Below the pieces are notes generated by a model. The model was not told the origin of the DNA, searched no databases, and saw only the letters and a list, made by a program, of their open reading frames with translations. 43,989 nt of DNA, taken from the NCBI RefSeq assembly GCF_001949145.1, contig NW_019091620.1, positions 16,853 to 60,841 on the forward strand. The letters are read 5' to 3'. Of the stretch, positions 35,901 to 43,989 are shown piece after piece (position 1 is the stretch's first letter; every line of letters starts with the position of its first letter). This stretch comes from Acanthaster planci (lineage: Eukaryota; Echinodermata; Asteroidea; Valvatida; Acanthasteridae). A program made the position numbers and the translations under genes.

Positions 35901-38900
35901 CATAAACACGGGAACGTCATTCTGTGTGGGTTTCCACGTATGAAATTTTAATGTGACCAAAACGGATTTTCTTCTCTCCAACAATATCACAAAACACCAC
36001 AGAAACTCTTTAAATATAATACATGTAAATGTTTCTGTCAATAAATTCAATTTATTTATTTGTATACTTTAAATTATATTCTTTGCCTCGACGGCTTCAG
36101 TATGCGGATCTTTGACTGGCTACATGTGGCTACATGCAAAAGAAAGATCCATGAAGATCTCTAATTCGTCTTATCTTCTGTAGCAGTAAATGCAGTTTTG
36201 TGGTTATTCATGTCGCAAAAACAACCAGTGAAACGTTTGCTTGCTTTGTGTATTTGTTTTGGTTAGGTGTTACTTATATAATGTCCATCAAAATCTCTCA
36301 TACAGAGAGTGTATTTTGCTGACGTAGTCACACATTCAACATGCATGAATACTGCTCCCTTTAAAAAATTTCACGCTCACTCAAACAGCATATTACTCCT
36401 TACTGGAGCAATATGCTATACAAAAGGGAACAACAAATGCAGAAAAGAATATAACATTACCCGCAAAACATTAGAAACGGAAGGGACAAATTGCTTGAAC
36501 AAATCATTTGTCCTGAGTGTTACATTTAGACAATTAAGAGGCAGCGTACTCTAAATGCTAACAATTGTATTTTGGGGTTGATTTTTTTTTAGTTCAAATG
36601 CAAGAAATAATTTTAAAAATCTAATACAAGAAGGGTAAAATGAATGGGTAAACTTTTACATTATGAGATTGAGATAACATACTGAGATATTAAATGTATT
36701 ATTTAAACGTATTTTAGTGACACAAAAATGATTACGATAAGGAAGCATTAAGCATAATACATAGGATGCCATTATTGCTCCGTAAATTTAACAACTCGGA
36801 CATGATAACAAGGAAATCCTTTGGCAAGCCTGGTACGGCAACTACTGTGACATTTGCGCATTCAAATCACAATGCAGGTTAACACAAATATCTTTCCGAT
36901 GATGCTATGTACGAGTACGCCTGAATGGATTTTCGGTCATATTTCACGATGTTGTTCATGGGTAAAATGATGCTACGTGGAGTCTGAGGGATTTACTGCC
37001 AGGGTCAAGCAGAGGTCAACATGACATCTGTGCTACTATGACGCACGAGTGACAGAAACGCATCCTGGTCTGTCGCATCGTTGTAAAAACGAACTTCATT
37101 TCGAACGGTATTGTCCTCTTTGTGAACAAACATGAGGCATTCACACATTACGTCGGGTCCTATGTATACATGCAGATAGGTACGGGCATGGAATTCATCA
37201 TGGCCACAACAGATATTTATCAAAAATAAAAAGGGTCATTACATTCTGACAATGATATCCTCTTAAAATCCACGCCCAGCCCTAGAAATATAAATGTTAT
37301 CCTAAACCGTCTTTGGAAATGCTAATTTTGGACACACAAGTATATCGGCGGAGATTTGCAGCTATTTACTGTCATAATGTGGAATTTGGGAGGCTTTGGT
37401 AAGTAGAACATAATTCAAAACCAACGTTCTACATTTATGGCCTTTCTTTTGAAGATCAACGTATCACTTACTACTTTGATAAGCACAGGATAGGCAGAAC
37501 AACTAAAGGCGTTGTTTCACTTGATAGGCTTTATATACTTTTTGTGCTCATTATAAGTCGAAATGTGTTGTATAACATACTCTTTTACTGATGCTGTTTT
37601 GATATATGTTTGTGTGGTTTACTTTATAATACAAATTTGGTATGTAAAAAACATCAGAAAAATATTGAGTATCTGACTCTCGTATAGATCTCAAGTGCTG
37701 TTAGATGAAAGTGGTAAACATGGATTCATATTTTTAGGCATCTCATTTTGCAGCCGTTTTTCATAACACCGAGTATGTTTGTCAATGTATCCAAGCAAAA
37801 GAGTTGCCTCCAAGTTTCATCCCAACTTCCAGCATAAGCTTTATCGGCACAAGACTGGTTCAACTTCAACAAGCTGGGCTGCAGCCATATTGCTGTTATC
37901 ACGTTAACATTAAAGCGAGCGTTGATTAAAGTTAACGTTAATACATATCACCCACTTTAGAAAATTAAAACATTTAAACATGACAAATTGATTTCCATGC
38001 AAAGTAAGCGATAGGGCCTGGAGAATTAGCACAGATAGAAATTGTTAGTATTGGAGAATAAATAACAAATTATGAGACAGCGCAACAATAACAAATCTGA
38101 GGATCAGTTTAGATGACAATTTAAAGGTGATTGAAAACATTATTTTAGAAAATATTCAACTGCCCCAGTTCCACAATTGTCATTTCTTTCTACCTCTGTA
38201 GCCACGTCCTTTCCAACACGAATGCTATTGAGTGTCATGAACACTATGGGTGTTATGAATGCTATATAATATTGAGTATCGTGTTCTACAAATTTTTGGT
38301 CCGACTTGTGACTTTTTCCGTCGCTGTTACACCTGGCACGTATACTTTAACAAGAGATATATCACTGAAATTGATTTCAGACTATTTTTATTCGTTTGGT
38401 AGGTAAATAATTAATAATAATCTAGGAAATTAAATAATGAGTTCTAAACAATGGATAATATAAAACTATACGCCAGATGTAACAGGGACGGGAAAAAATT
38501 GGCCTCCAAATTTATAGAAATTTGAATGACCTAAATGCAAATTCAAAGAAAAGGCACAGAACGAGACAATGTTGACCTTCAAATTTGAAATGTTTACCCA
38601 CAAATCTTTCGAGGCCATGACGTATACAAAGCAAACCCTTTACGAATAGTTTCCACTTATATGTTGTTACGTTGTATTTCTCGGCCAACATTACAAAAAT
38701 GATGAGTGATTTCTGACACCTCAAATATTATTGCTGATGTTTCATTGAGAAAATACCGAGTCCACTGGTGATTTGTTCATAGTATTTCATGTGATATTGC
38801 TGATAAATCACTCACTGTAATAGTAGTTAACACTGTTGATTCTAATTTTTGAAAACAAATTGTGATAATTTTCTTTACATCTACGTGTACTTCTGGCAAT

Positions 38901-40933
38901 AAACCACATGCACTGTGAGTTTTCAGAGTGCGTGGTGAACATTAAAAAAGTGACAAACCCAAAAAGGTGCCGGGGGGTTTCTATCGAAATAGCAATTATT
39001 GATTTCACAAATTTCAAACTTTTTACCGTATGTTATAACCACAGTAATGACACAAATCTAACGGTCAGATGCAGAGTCAATTTTACGCTTGTTGATTAAT
39101 GATATTCATAATATATATATTGAGGTTTATCCACTCTTTCAGAAACTTGAATCACTTTCCTTTGTCACTCTGTCGTGCCCACAAAAAATGATTTTGCATT
39201 GTCAATTATGCACAGAGTTTTAATTATGTCCGGCTGACAGAAAAAGTGACCAGATGTTGATAAATTTGTATTTTTGGGTGCACGATATATTTTGGACGTG
39301 GGACTAATTGGGGTAATCGAAAAAGTAGTTCCGGCAAACTGTAACACTTTATCAGAACATGGATAGACATAACGTCAAGATTGAAATGTGGAAATTTTTT
39401 TTAAATGTATCTGTATTTAAGAAACAATTATACATTTTTGCCAACATAATTGTACTTGACATGCATTTCATAGCACCGTATCATAATGCTTCCAATAATC
39501 TCAGGTCAACGTACAAAGGGCGAATGCCCCACATCTGATAAGTTCATAAAATAAATTGATAATCGTTTCAGTAAAATGTTTGCTGTACACTCCCCGGTCC
39601 ATAAACCATAGCCTGCTTCAGAGATGCGACCGAGATCATGGATACTTATGCAGACATTACATATGTCTACCAGGAAATGTAATATCGGAAAAGCCACGTT
39701 TCCTTCCTTTAGTGAAAACACACTTTACTGTAGTGAATACAAAGCGACCGCGCTATGCAAGGCTTTGAACACATTGATTTAGCCCAGCCTCTCATATAGG
39801 CATATACGGGTTGATATTGCACAGCATGTATCCTGATAATTACTGTGCAGCGGCTGCTTTGACGTAAACATGCAAGCGGCTACATGATAGCGCTGATGAT
39901 GAAAATGGCGGTTACTGGCAAATTATGGATGGGTAATGATGATGGGGAGGGGTACATCATGCACGCTTCGCTGGCTGTGGGAGGACAGCGTGGAAACAAT
40001 GAAAATAAGGTTGCCTCGTGACATCATAGCGCGCAGCGTGACTGCTCTATTTGCACAGCATATCGTGGGGTTATACCGCCATTGTTGGGTTTCCCTTGTC
40101 GTCGTATTCATCTAATTTTCGCCGCTTGCTCGACCTGTTTACTCGCTGGCGGGCACCAGTTGAGGGAGGGGCGCTGCCTGCCGTTGCTTATATCCATATA
40201 TCGGGGCTACCAGATTGACACATGATGCGCCTTTCTGGACTCCTGATTCATTCATTTCGGTTAGAAATTAGACCGAGGCATACAAATTCTCATCAGCTGG
40301 CAAATGAGGGAACGAGCTCAAGACTTACTTCATCTGTTTGACGATTGTGCTTTTCCCCGATTCCCCTGCACCTGTAAAACGAACACAAAATGAGATTTAG
40401 TCCTCACCAATCATAATGAGGTAAAATGTTAATGGAGCGGACGAATTTGACTGACGGCCGGCCGCGCAATTATAATACTCTCGACCACTTGTAAACATCC
40501 TTGGTTGCAGTGGTAAGCAAATGACTAAAATCCCACAGCTTGAAAGGGCTGAAACCTCGTCATCACTAACAAGAACACTCGAAAAACACAATGCATCATC
40601 ATACAAAACATATGACAAGCCTCTTGAGCAGAAGTCTCCGCAAGAGGGGACAATTAGCCGAGCGGTAGTGAATGAGGCTTGTATTGCGGCAATATGACAA
40701 TAAACCGAGGAGAGACTAACAAGTGAATACTGTCAAGCGCTAAAATCATAGCATGAATCATTCAACTTGAGATGCGGGCTGGGCTGATCAGCCAGCAACA
40801 CACGAAGCAACTCACCCAGCAGTAGTAACTTAACATCCTTGGCTGCTTGTAGTCCGTCATCTTTCAAAGCCTTGTCGATTTGTCGGCTTTTCTCTGCTGC
40901 TTCCCGATCCTCGGCACTCATAGTACAGCCCAT
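17762..40933 (-). CDS. GNAO1: G protein alpha subunit, Gi/o class, closest to G-alpha-o (complete, 8 exons, 354 aa)
   Basis: Joining 40933-40816, 40371-40329, 27480-27339, 26885-26725, 26025-25897, 20231-20102, 19633-19480 and 17949-17762 gives a 1065-base frame (354 residues plus stop) with no internal stop. It carries MGC (Gly2 myristoylation, Cys3 palmitoylation), the P-loop GAGESGKS (40-47), switch I with Arg179 and Thr182, DVGGQ (201-205) with catalytic Gln205, NKKD (270-273), TCAT (324-327) and Cys351, the pertussis-toxin ADP-ribosylation site, four from the end. [19 protein letters not shown] and [12 protein letters not shown] match G-alpha-o better than G-alpha-i. The family couples membrane receptors to G-beta-gamma release at the plasma membrane. 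The N-terminal helix and helical domain (about 60-175) are more divergent than the Ras-like core. A lineage-specific Gi/o paralogue cannot be excluded without a tree. Confidence 0.95.
17950..19479 (-). other. G-alpha-o intron 7, containing the assembly gap
   Basis: 1530 bases as written, 852 of them N. The known part holds no recognised exon. In vertebrates GNAO1 has alternative copies of its last two exons; any extra copy between exons 7 and 8 here could only be in the gap. Confidence 0.7.
18540..19391. other. Assembly gap (852 N)
   Basis: An uninterrupted run of N; the true length is unknown. Open frames drawn through it are artefacts. Confidence 0.99.
19480..19633 (-). CDS. GNAO1: G-alpha-o exon 7 (NKKD, residues 242-293)
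   Basis: 154 bases between cttgcag and GTAGGG. It encodes [19 protein letters not shown], then the guanine-specificity motif NKKD (270-273) and KSPLTICF. The exon is open and starts phase 0. Confidence 0.97.
19634..20101 (-). other. G-alpha-o intron 6 (468 bp)
   Basis: Bounded by GTGAGA and cttgcag on the minus strand. Mostly occupied by a dispersed repeat copy and its flanking direct repeats. Confidence 0.85.
19689..19940. repeat. Dispersed repeat, copy 2, with flanking ~42 bp direct repeats
   Basis: 19734-19890 matches 15202-15355 in the same orientation. It is flanked by an imperfect direct repeat of about 42 bases offset by ~199: GGACCAC...ACAGCT at 19691 and again at 19890, each followed by TTACA(A/G)TGCAACT. 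This could be a short LTR-like or tandem unit. Confidence 0.65.
20102..20231 (-). CDS. GNAO1: G-alpha-o exon 6 (switch II, residues 198-241)
   Basis: 130 bases between tgtacag and GTGAGA. It encodes [20 protein letters not shown], which includes catalytic Gln205, then [17 protein letters not shown] is typical of G-alpha-o rather than G-alpha-i. Confidence 0.96.
23210..23713. repeat. 28-bp minisatellite, 18 copies without indels
   Basis: Exactly 18 head-to-tail units of 28 bases (504 bases). Each unit starts GAGGGCCAGTCATATT, followed by a variable base 17 (G, A or C) and then a TGGTTAAACC-type end. Units differ only by substitutions. Reading base 17 along units 1-18 gives GGAGCAGAAGCAGACAAA. 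There are no spacers, so this is not CRISPR-like. Confidence 0.97.
24662..25487. repeat. GGTCA-dense decayed repeat segment
   Basis: GGTCA occurs 16 times on the plus strand in about 830 bases, and its complement only about twice just before or inside. One place is a perfect direct repeat with one-base spacing, AGGTCAAAGGTCA (25329-25341). Two stretches beginning TTTCTGG at about 24918 and 25060 resemble each other (ACAAA(C/A)TGGCT follows in both), which suggests a decayed repeat of roughly 140 bases. The half-site also fits nuclear-receptor binding. Confidence 0.55.
25897..26025 (-). CDS. GNAO1: G-alpha-o exon 5 (switch I, residues 155-198)
   Basis: 129 bases. The acceptor is gtcctag at 26026; a later TAG-containing acceptor would break the match, and this one gives YFLDSLDRI in frame. 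The exon encodes [11 protein letters not shown], with Arg179 (cholera-toxin-type Arg, GTPase) and Thr182 (Mg), then [11 protein letters not shown]. The donor is GTAGGT. Confidence 0.94.
26026..26724 (-). other. G-alpha-o intron 4 (699 bp)
   Basis: Bounded by GTAAGT and gtcctag on the minus strand. Nothing else recognised. Confidence 0.85.
26725..26885 (-). CDS. GNAO1: G-alpha-o exon 4 (residues 102-155)
   Basis: 161 bases between catgcag and GTAAGT. It encodes [31 protein letters not shown] and NDSAQY, the middle and end of the helical domain. The Arg-Leu-Trp and [14 protein letters not shown] blocks are the classical Gi/o signature here. Confidence 0.94.
26886..27338 (-). other. G-alpha-o intron 3 (453 bp)
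   Basis: Bounded by GTAGGT and catgcag on the minus strand. Nothing else recognised. Confidence 0.85.
27339..27480 (-). CDS. GNAO1: G-alpha-o exon 3 (residues 54-101)
   Basis: 142 bases between ctttag and GTAGGT. It encodes [11 protein letters not shown], then [12 protein letters not shown] and RAMEKLEI, the first helix of the helical domain. The end (YEDPGRE) differs from typical G-alpha-o. Confidence 0.94.
28917..29011. repeat. Short element with inverted ends
   Basis: ATGGACTGGC (28917-28926) pairs perfectly with GCCAGTCCAT (29002-29011), and the flanks continue weakly (ACATA outside both). About 95 bases overall, possibly a tiny MITE. Confidence 0.4.
29035..29360. repeat. Degenerate ~130-bp tandem repeat, about 2.3 copies
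   Basis: TTTTAACTGTTTTAATTCAA at 29057, TTTTAACTGTTTAAATTCAA at 29187 and CTTTAACTGTTTTAATTTAA at 29321 mark three copies at spacing 130 and ~133. Downstream of the first two, the blocks CAAAAA(T)(C/G)CAAAAA and TTAA(A)GGTT also recur at matching places. Confidence 0.75.
29585..29678. repeat. 47-bp direct repeat ending in a hairpin
   Basis: CATGGTTTGAGGTTAT is exact at 29585-29600 and 29632-29647. After the second copy GGGAGTTGACAAA (29649-29661) pairs with TTTGCCAACTCCC (29666-29678), 12 of 13 bases, across a 4-base loop. Confidence 0.7.
29860..29891. repeat. Near-perfect palindrome with CGCATGCG ends
   Basis: CGCATGCGTTTTTAAC (29860-29875) against GTTAAAACGCATGCG (29877-29891): 15 pairs with a single bulged T and a one-base centre. 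Confidence 0.75.
31800..31833. repeat. Perfect 15-bp hairpin
   Basis: AAAATCTTGTTGCAC (31800-31814), loop AGCC, then GTGCAACAAGATTTT (31819-31833). It follows directly after GT-rich and (GTTT)n simple sequence at about 31763-31791. Confidence 0.8.
32560..33600 (-). pseudogene. Decayed non-LTR retrotransposon reverse transcriptase (Tx1/L1-like LINE fragment)
   Basis: Read on the minus strand across several frames, the segment shows conserved LINE reverse-transcriptase blocks in the right order: LKNWRPISL, a QKGFLKGR block, [58 protein letters not shown] and [10 protein letters not shown]. The catalytic YADD box reads YADY and the usual FDS after EKA reads FGS, and there are at least two frame changes, so it is dead. 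The only long frame left is 32952-32554. Sequence similarity stops near 32560, so the element is truncated at both ends and has no endonuclease domain here. Block style suggests the Tx1/L1 group, judged from memory. Confidence 0.88.
34600..34755. repeat. C-rich low-complexity segment
   Basis: Several C-runs (near 34618-34625, 34652-34660 and 34740-34750) separated by GGGGCAC/GTGCCC-like words. The minus-strand open frame across it is Gly/Arg-rich and looks like low-complexity translation, not a gene. Confidence 0.5.
36387..36417. repeat. Hairpin, 13-bp arms with one mismatch
   Basis: AGCATATTACTCC (36387-36399) against GGAGCAATATGCT (36405-36417) with a 5-base loop. Confidence 0.65.
40329..40371 (-). 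CDS. GNAO1: G-alpha-o exon 2 (P-loop, 43 bp)
   Basis: A 43-base exon between tttacag and GTAAGT, encoding [13 protein letters not shown]. It holds the phosphate-binding Lys46 and the Mg-binding Ser47. It is too short to show as a standalone open frame and was found by splicing. The length matches, from memory, the second exon of vertebrate Gi/o genes. Confidence 0.95.
40372..40815 (-). other. G-alpha-o intron 1 (444 bp)
   Basis: Bounded by GTGAGT and tttacag on the minus strand. It contains TTAGCCGAGCGGTAG at about 40655, like a tRNA A box, but no B box follows. Confidence 0.85.
40816..40933 (-). CDS. GNAO1: G-alpha-o exon 1 (residues 1-40)
   Basis: ATG is at 40933-40931 in the context ACAAGATGG, with A at -3 and G at +4, a strong start. 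The exon encodes the acylation motif MGCTMSAED, the amphipathic N-terminal helix that meets G-beta-gamma, and KDVKLLLLG leading into the P-loop. The donor is GTGAGT. The last base is the first of the Gly40 codon. Confidence 0.96.
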
Positions 40934-43390
40934 CTTGTCTAGGGTGAGGCACGCAGCAAATCATATGCAAAGAAGCCAGCCTGAGAATTCGGGCCGTATT
41001 TTTCCACGAGCCGCCCGTTAGTCAGCAGACCCGTGACGTCTAGCTGTCCAACGCGCGCTGATATTTCGTAGGGTTGTCCTGTGACGTAAATGCCGAGTAA
41101 ATGAGTTTGGATCCTGTACACACAGCCGGCCGTATGGCGAGAAGTACGTAGTGGATATGTAGCAAGGTGTGGTGCGGACTGCAAGACAGTCTAGTTGATT
41201 GGCATGACAACGTCACGGCATACATTGCCAAGGCGGCTGCCTTTCCAATTCAGATACCGATTGTCACTGACGAGATGCAAAGCACATCTCCTCACTGGCG
41301 TCCTATCCGCATATCATTCTTTCGTCAATTTTCCAATGATCTTGTGGATGAACAGCAGTATTCATCAGGATGAGTTGGTGGTCCCCAAAAGCAATAACAG
41401 GTTGACTGTAGACTGAAGAGAAAGGAAAACAGGGAGGGTGTAAAAAAAAGGACACAGTGGTCGCCCGAGGCGGCTATTGGATGGCACGGTGTACACTTCA
41501 ACGTGTGCATTTTTCGACAGAATGTTCGCACGAGTAAGCAAACGAAAGATATGGCACGTGACATTTGTGTCAGGTGGGCCCACGTATAGCACATCTGTCC
41601 ATACCAGCATGATTGACAATGACCAACCTATACATCAAGAGCATTTCAATAAAATACAAGCATCCCAGAATACAAATTTTGAACTATGTTTGTTGTCCGT
41701 TTAAAAAATTGAATTCCAAAGTGATCATTGTAATTTGGATACCAGTACGCTGACAATTTGGTTTAAGTTATTCACTTCACAGAGTTAGGCAATATTAGAA
41801 ATCAAGTAATGATACACAGATCACGTCCTATTTATGTATTCACGGAAAGCACGTCAAATTTTATTCATACTATTGCACTCCAAGAAAGTAAATGTATATT
41901 ATTAGCCATAAATCAATTATTTATGGCTGTCTTTTATTTTAGGTTTCTGTACACATTCATTTGAAGGAGGGTATTAAACGTTCAGAATGTACATTTGCAG
42001 GTTGTTCCTAGAAATACACGCAAACCACATCTCCACATTCAAAATCCTGCATCACGTCAGAACTTCTGCCACATGAGTCATGTGAACGATGAAAAAGAAC
42101 GATGTTCGGTGGTAAACCAGCTAATGTTGCGGATGGATCTGAGTGGAATGTTGAAATACATATTCATGAAAACTATTCAGCGAAGCCGTTGATGATTTGT
42201 GGAAAAACTCAAGCACTTGGTTTACAACGAAGTAGCACAAAAGGAAGTAAATGGACCGGAAGCCAGATGAAATACCAACGGCTTCAAAGTTGAGTACACA
42301 TATTACATAGGACAGAGGTGCATATGAAGCGTTAGTAGATGAACTACGTTGTTTGGGTTCAACCATGATTCACCTGAATTGTCGACACCCTTCACCGTTA
42401 CAAATTTCTTATTTCTGGCAAGAAGTTTTCCATTGGCAATATATCTCTTGTGAACCATCCTTAAGGTTAAAAGTCAAAACAATAGCCATCAACGCAACGC
42501 ACATTTACCGGACGAGATAAAACATTTTGAATCGGACGGTGTTTTGCTCTTGCACGGATGCAGTTGCATAATGCTAAAGCTAATTTTAATTCCGTACAGC
42601 TTTTGATTTAAGAAAACAAAAACAAAGCAAAAGACGAAATTATTATTTCCCTGGCAGATAACAAATTGTTGGTCTGCTGTTATTTTACTAGTGAATGTTA
42701 CCAAAAAAAGTTTTTAAAAAGAGTTGGAAGGTGGACACTAAAGATGGTAAGATGGCCTCAGAGATGGTTGAATTCAATACTGACCTCAAAGAAAATTCTC
42801 AAAATGAAAAAGCGATTCCTTAAATTTTGTAAAAAGATACATGCATACGCATTTATGCAAAAAGAAATTAACGAACCTAATTCAAGCGAAAGAATGGACA
42901 ATTTGGTGATCATGGTAGAACATTTTAAGGTTAAAATGATTTTTTAAATGTTTCTTATACCGGTGTTTAATTAAATAAAAACTGTATTCACGTAATTTCC
43001 AACCCCCTTTGGTGACGAATTGCCCAAAAGAAAAATTCTGTTTAATTAACGAACCAGCGCATTAAGTATTCGCTATTTGCTGAAACCTCAGCGCGCTGCC
43101 TGGGTATTTAACAACGTCACAAATATCTTAGTCTTCGCTGGCAGGAGTGACATGAATCGAAATGTGATGACATCCGGGATCTACTGTTTCGCAGGCTTTC
43201 AAGCACCAACGACGACTTCCAAGTTACGACGACAAAAAGGATAAGCATAAAAGGAAATCTTTTTTCTTCATAAATGGTGTATTAGAATGAATAAAGCACT
43301 GTATGGGTGGTGGGCCACGATGGCTTGATGGACTCTCCTTTAGGTTTTCTATTCTTACAATTATAGGTAAGGTCTATGACTCACTGGTGA
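40934..43390. other. Upstream region of G-alpha-o gene, no second gene recognised
   Basis: Presumed 5' UTR and promoter near 40934-41300, then DNA without recognisable exons. A 10-bp perfect hairpin, AGCCATAAAT-caatt-ATTTATGGCT, lies at 41904-41928. Confidence 0.55.
41034..41215 (-). promoter_or_regulatory. Candidate proximal promoter motifs of the G-alpha-o gene
   Basis: Within 100-285 bases upstream of the ATG are TGACGTCT (41034-41041), TGACGTAA (41082-41089) and CGTCA (41211-41215), all CRE-like, plus GATTGGC (41197-41203), a CCAAT box on the gene strand. No TATA box is obvious at a fixed distance. The transcription start is not known, so this is only a motif cluster. Confidence 0.35.
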
Positions 43391-43394
43391 TGGC

Positions 43395-43487
43395 TATAAA
43401 TAAACCCAGACCAGATGTTTGGGCGCTGTTTTTCATTTTTACGTGTTGCTTTCTTTCAGTCTTAAGTTGATCTTACAAGTGGCGCCC
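43395..43487 (+). mobile_element. Possible LTR end plus primer-binding site
   Basis: TATAAATAAA (43395-43404, TATA box overlapping AATAAA), then about 70 bases later CTTACA, a two-base spacer AG and TGGCGCCC (43480-43487). TGGCGCCC complements the 3' end of tRNA-Lys, a common retroelement primer, but the match does not continue beyond eight bases. No gag or pol frame follows before the window ends. Confidence 0.25.
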
Positions 43488-43989
43488 ACAGACCGAACCA
43501 GAAAAACAAGTGAGAAAAGCGCCCAACTTCTGAGGCTAAATAGCCTACAAGCGCGATCAAGGACGGATACAGAACCAAATTTTCGGAGGGCAACCTGTTT
43601 TCGAGTGGGCCATTTTTCATGTAACCTCTCATGGCCTGTATGAAGGGTGGGACAGTTCATGGATGTTTACATACTTTTTGACGGAAGGGAAATGAAACAT
43701 ACTGAAAACCTCGACTTTCCCTCATTAATTTCAAGATAGATTTTTGCTCCTTTCTTTGGGGGGCATGCCAGCGTTGGCACCACTGGATTTGCCCTTGCTC
43801 CTAATTAACCTTTTTTCACATCGATAAATATTTATTGTTTGAAAAAAATAAATACATAAAGGTGTTTTCGTAATTTTGATCAACAAGGTCGGAGTTACGC
43901 CACAAGTGACACAGCGTAATGTGACGGCTCGGGACTTCAACACACTGGCTAGCAAACCACCTGCGTGCTGAAGCAGCAACAAGTCTTAG

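Larger units (their letters stand above)
27481..40328 (-). other. G-alpha-o intron 2 (12.8 kb)
   Basis: The largest intron. It holds, left to right: a terminal-inverted-repeat candidate (28917-29011), ~130-bp tandem repeats (29035-29360), hairpins at 29649-29678, 29860-29891, 31800-31833 and 36387-36417, a LINE remnant (32560-33600), an A/T-rich TTAATTAA tract near 33700-33750 and poly-C tracts near 34620-34750. I saw no exon in 27481-28916, 34800-36380 or 36420-40328. Confidence 0.8.

Noticed and set aside
40645-40720. tRNA-like A box (TAGCCGAGCGG)
   Set aside because: No GGTTCGA-type B box and no acceptor stem pairing follow, so not a tRNA gene; a decayed SINE is possible but unsupported.
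42666-42947. 93-codon Lys-rich plus-strand open frame
   Set aside because: Composition follows the A-rich DNA; no motif, no Kozak or splice support.

Overview
The window is nuclear DNA of an animal, most likely an invertebrate deuterostome. It has widely spaced GT-AG introns, decayed transposon remnants, an 852-base assembly gap and no operon-like coding density. Two genes can be reconstructed by hand from spliced reading frames. The phylum cannot be fixed from sequence alone; the repeated palindrome TAGGCCTA would fit an echinoderm, hemichordate or cephalochordate, but that is an impression from memory.

Layout: (1) 313-4137, plus strand: the last three coding exons of an RNase P/MRP subunit p40 (RPP40-like) gene, whose 5' part lies off the left edge. 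(2) 4138-17761: about 13.6 kb with no recognisable gene. It holds a ~1 kb imperfect inverted repeat (7118-8127), a ~140 bp MITE-like element at its right edge, a cluster of perfect CRE octamers with a ~100 bp duplicated segment (10394-11003), and several hairpins. (3) 40933 down to 17762, minus strand: a complete eight-exon gene for a 354-residue G protein alpha subunit of the Gi/o class, closest to G-alpha-o (GNAO1). (4) 40934-43989: upstream DNA with CRE-like and CCAAT motifs near the first exon and a weak LTR-end/primer-binding-site candidate near 43480.

The G-alpha-o introns hold most of the repeats. Intron 2 (12.8 kb) has a decayed Tx1/L1-like LINE reverse transcriptase remnant, ~130 bp degenerate tandem repeats and strong hairpins. 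Intron 5 (5.7 kb) has an 18-copy, 28-bp minisatellite with higher-order periodicity and a segment dense in GGTCA motifs. Intron 6 has a copy of a segment also found downstream of the gene. Intron 7 contains the gap.

The two genes are convergent (tail to tail) and nothing suggests they work together: one is RNA processing, the other receptor signalling. I found no convincing new biological system. The most unusual signals are the minisatellite with nested periods, the large foldback structure, the CRE cluster and the GGTCA-dense segment.
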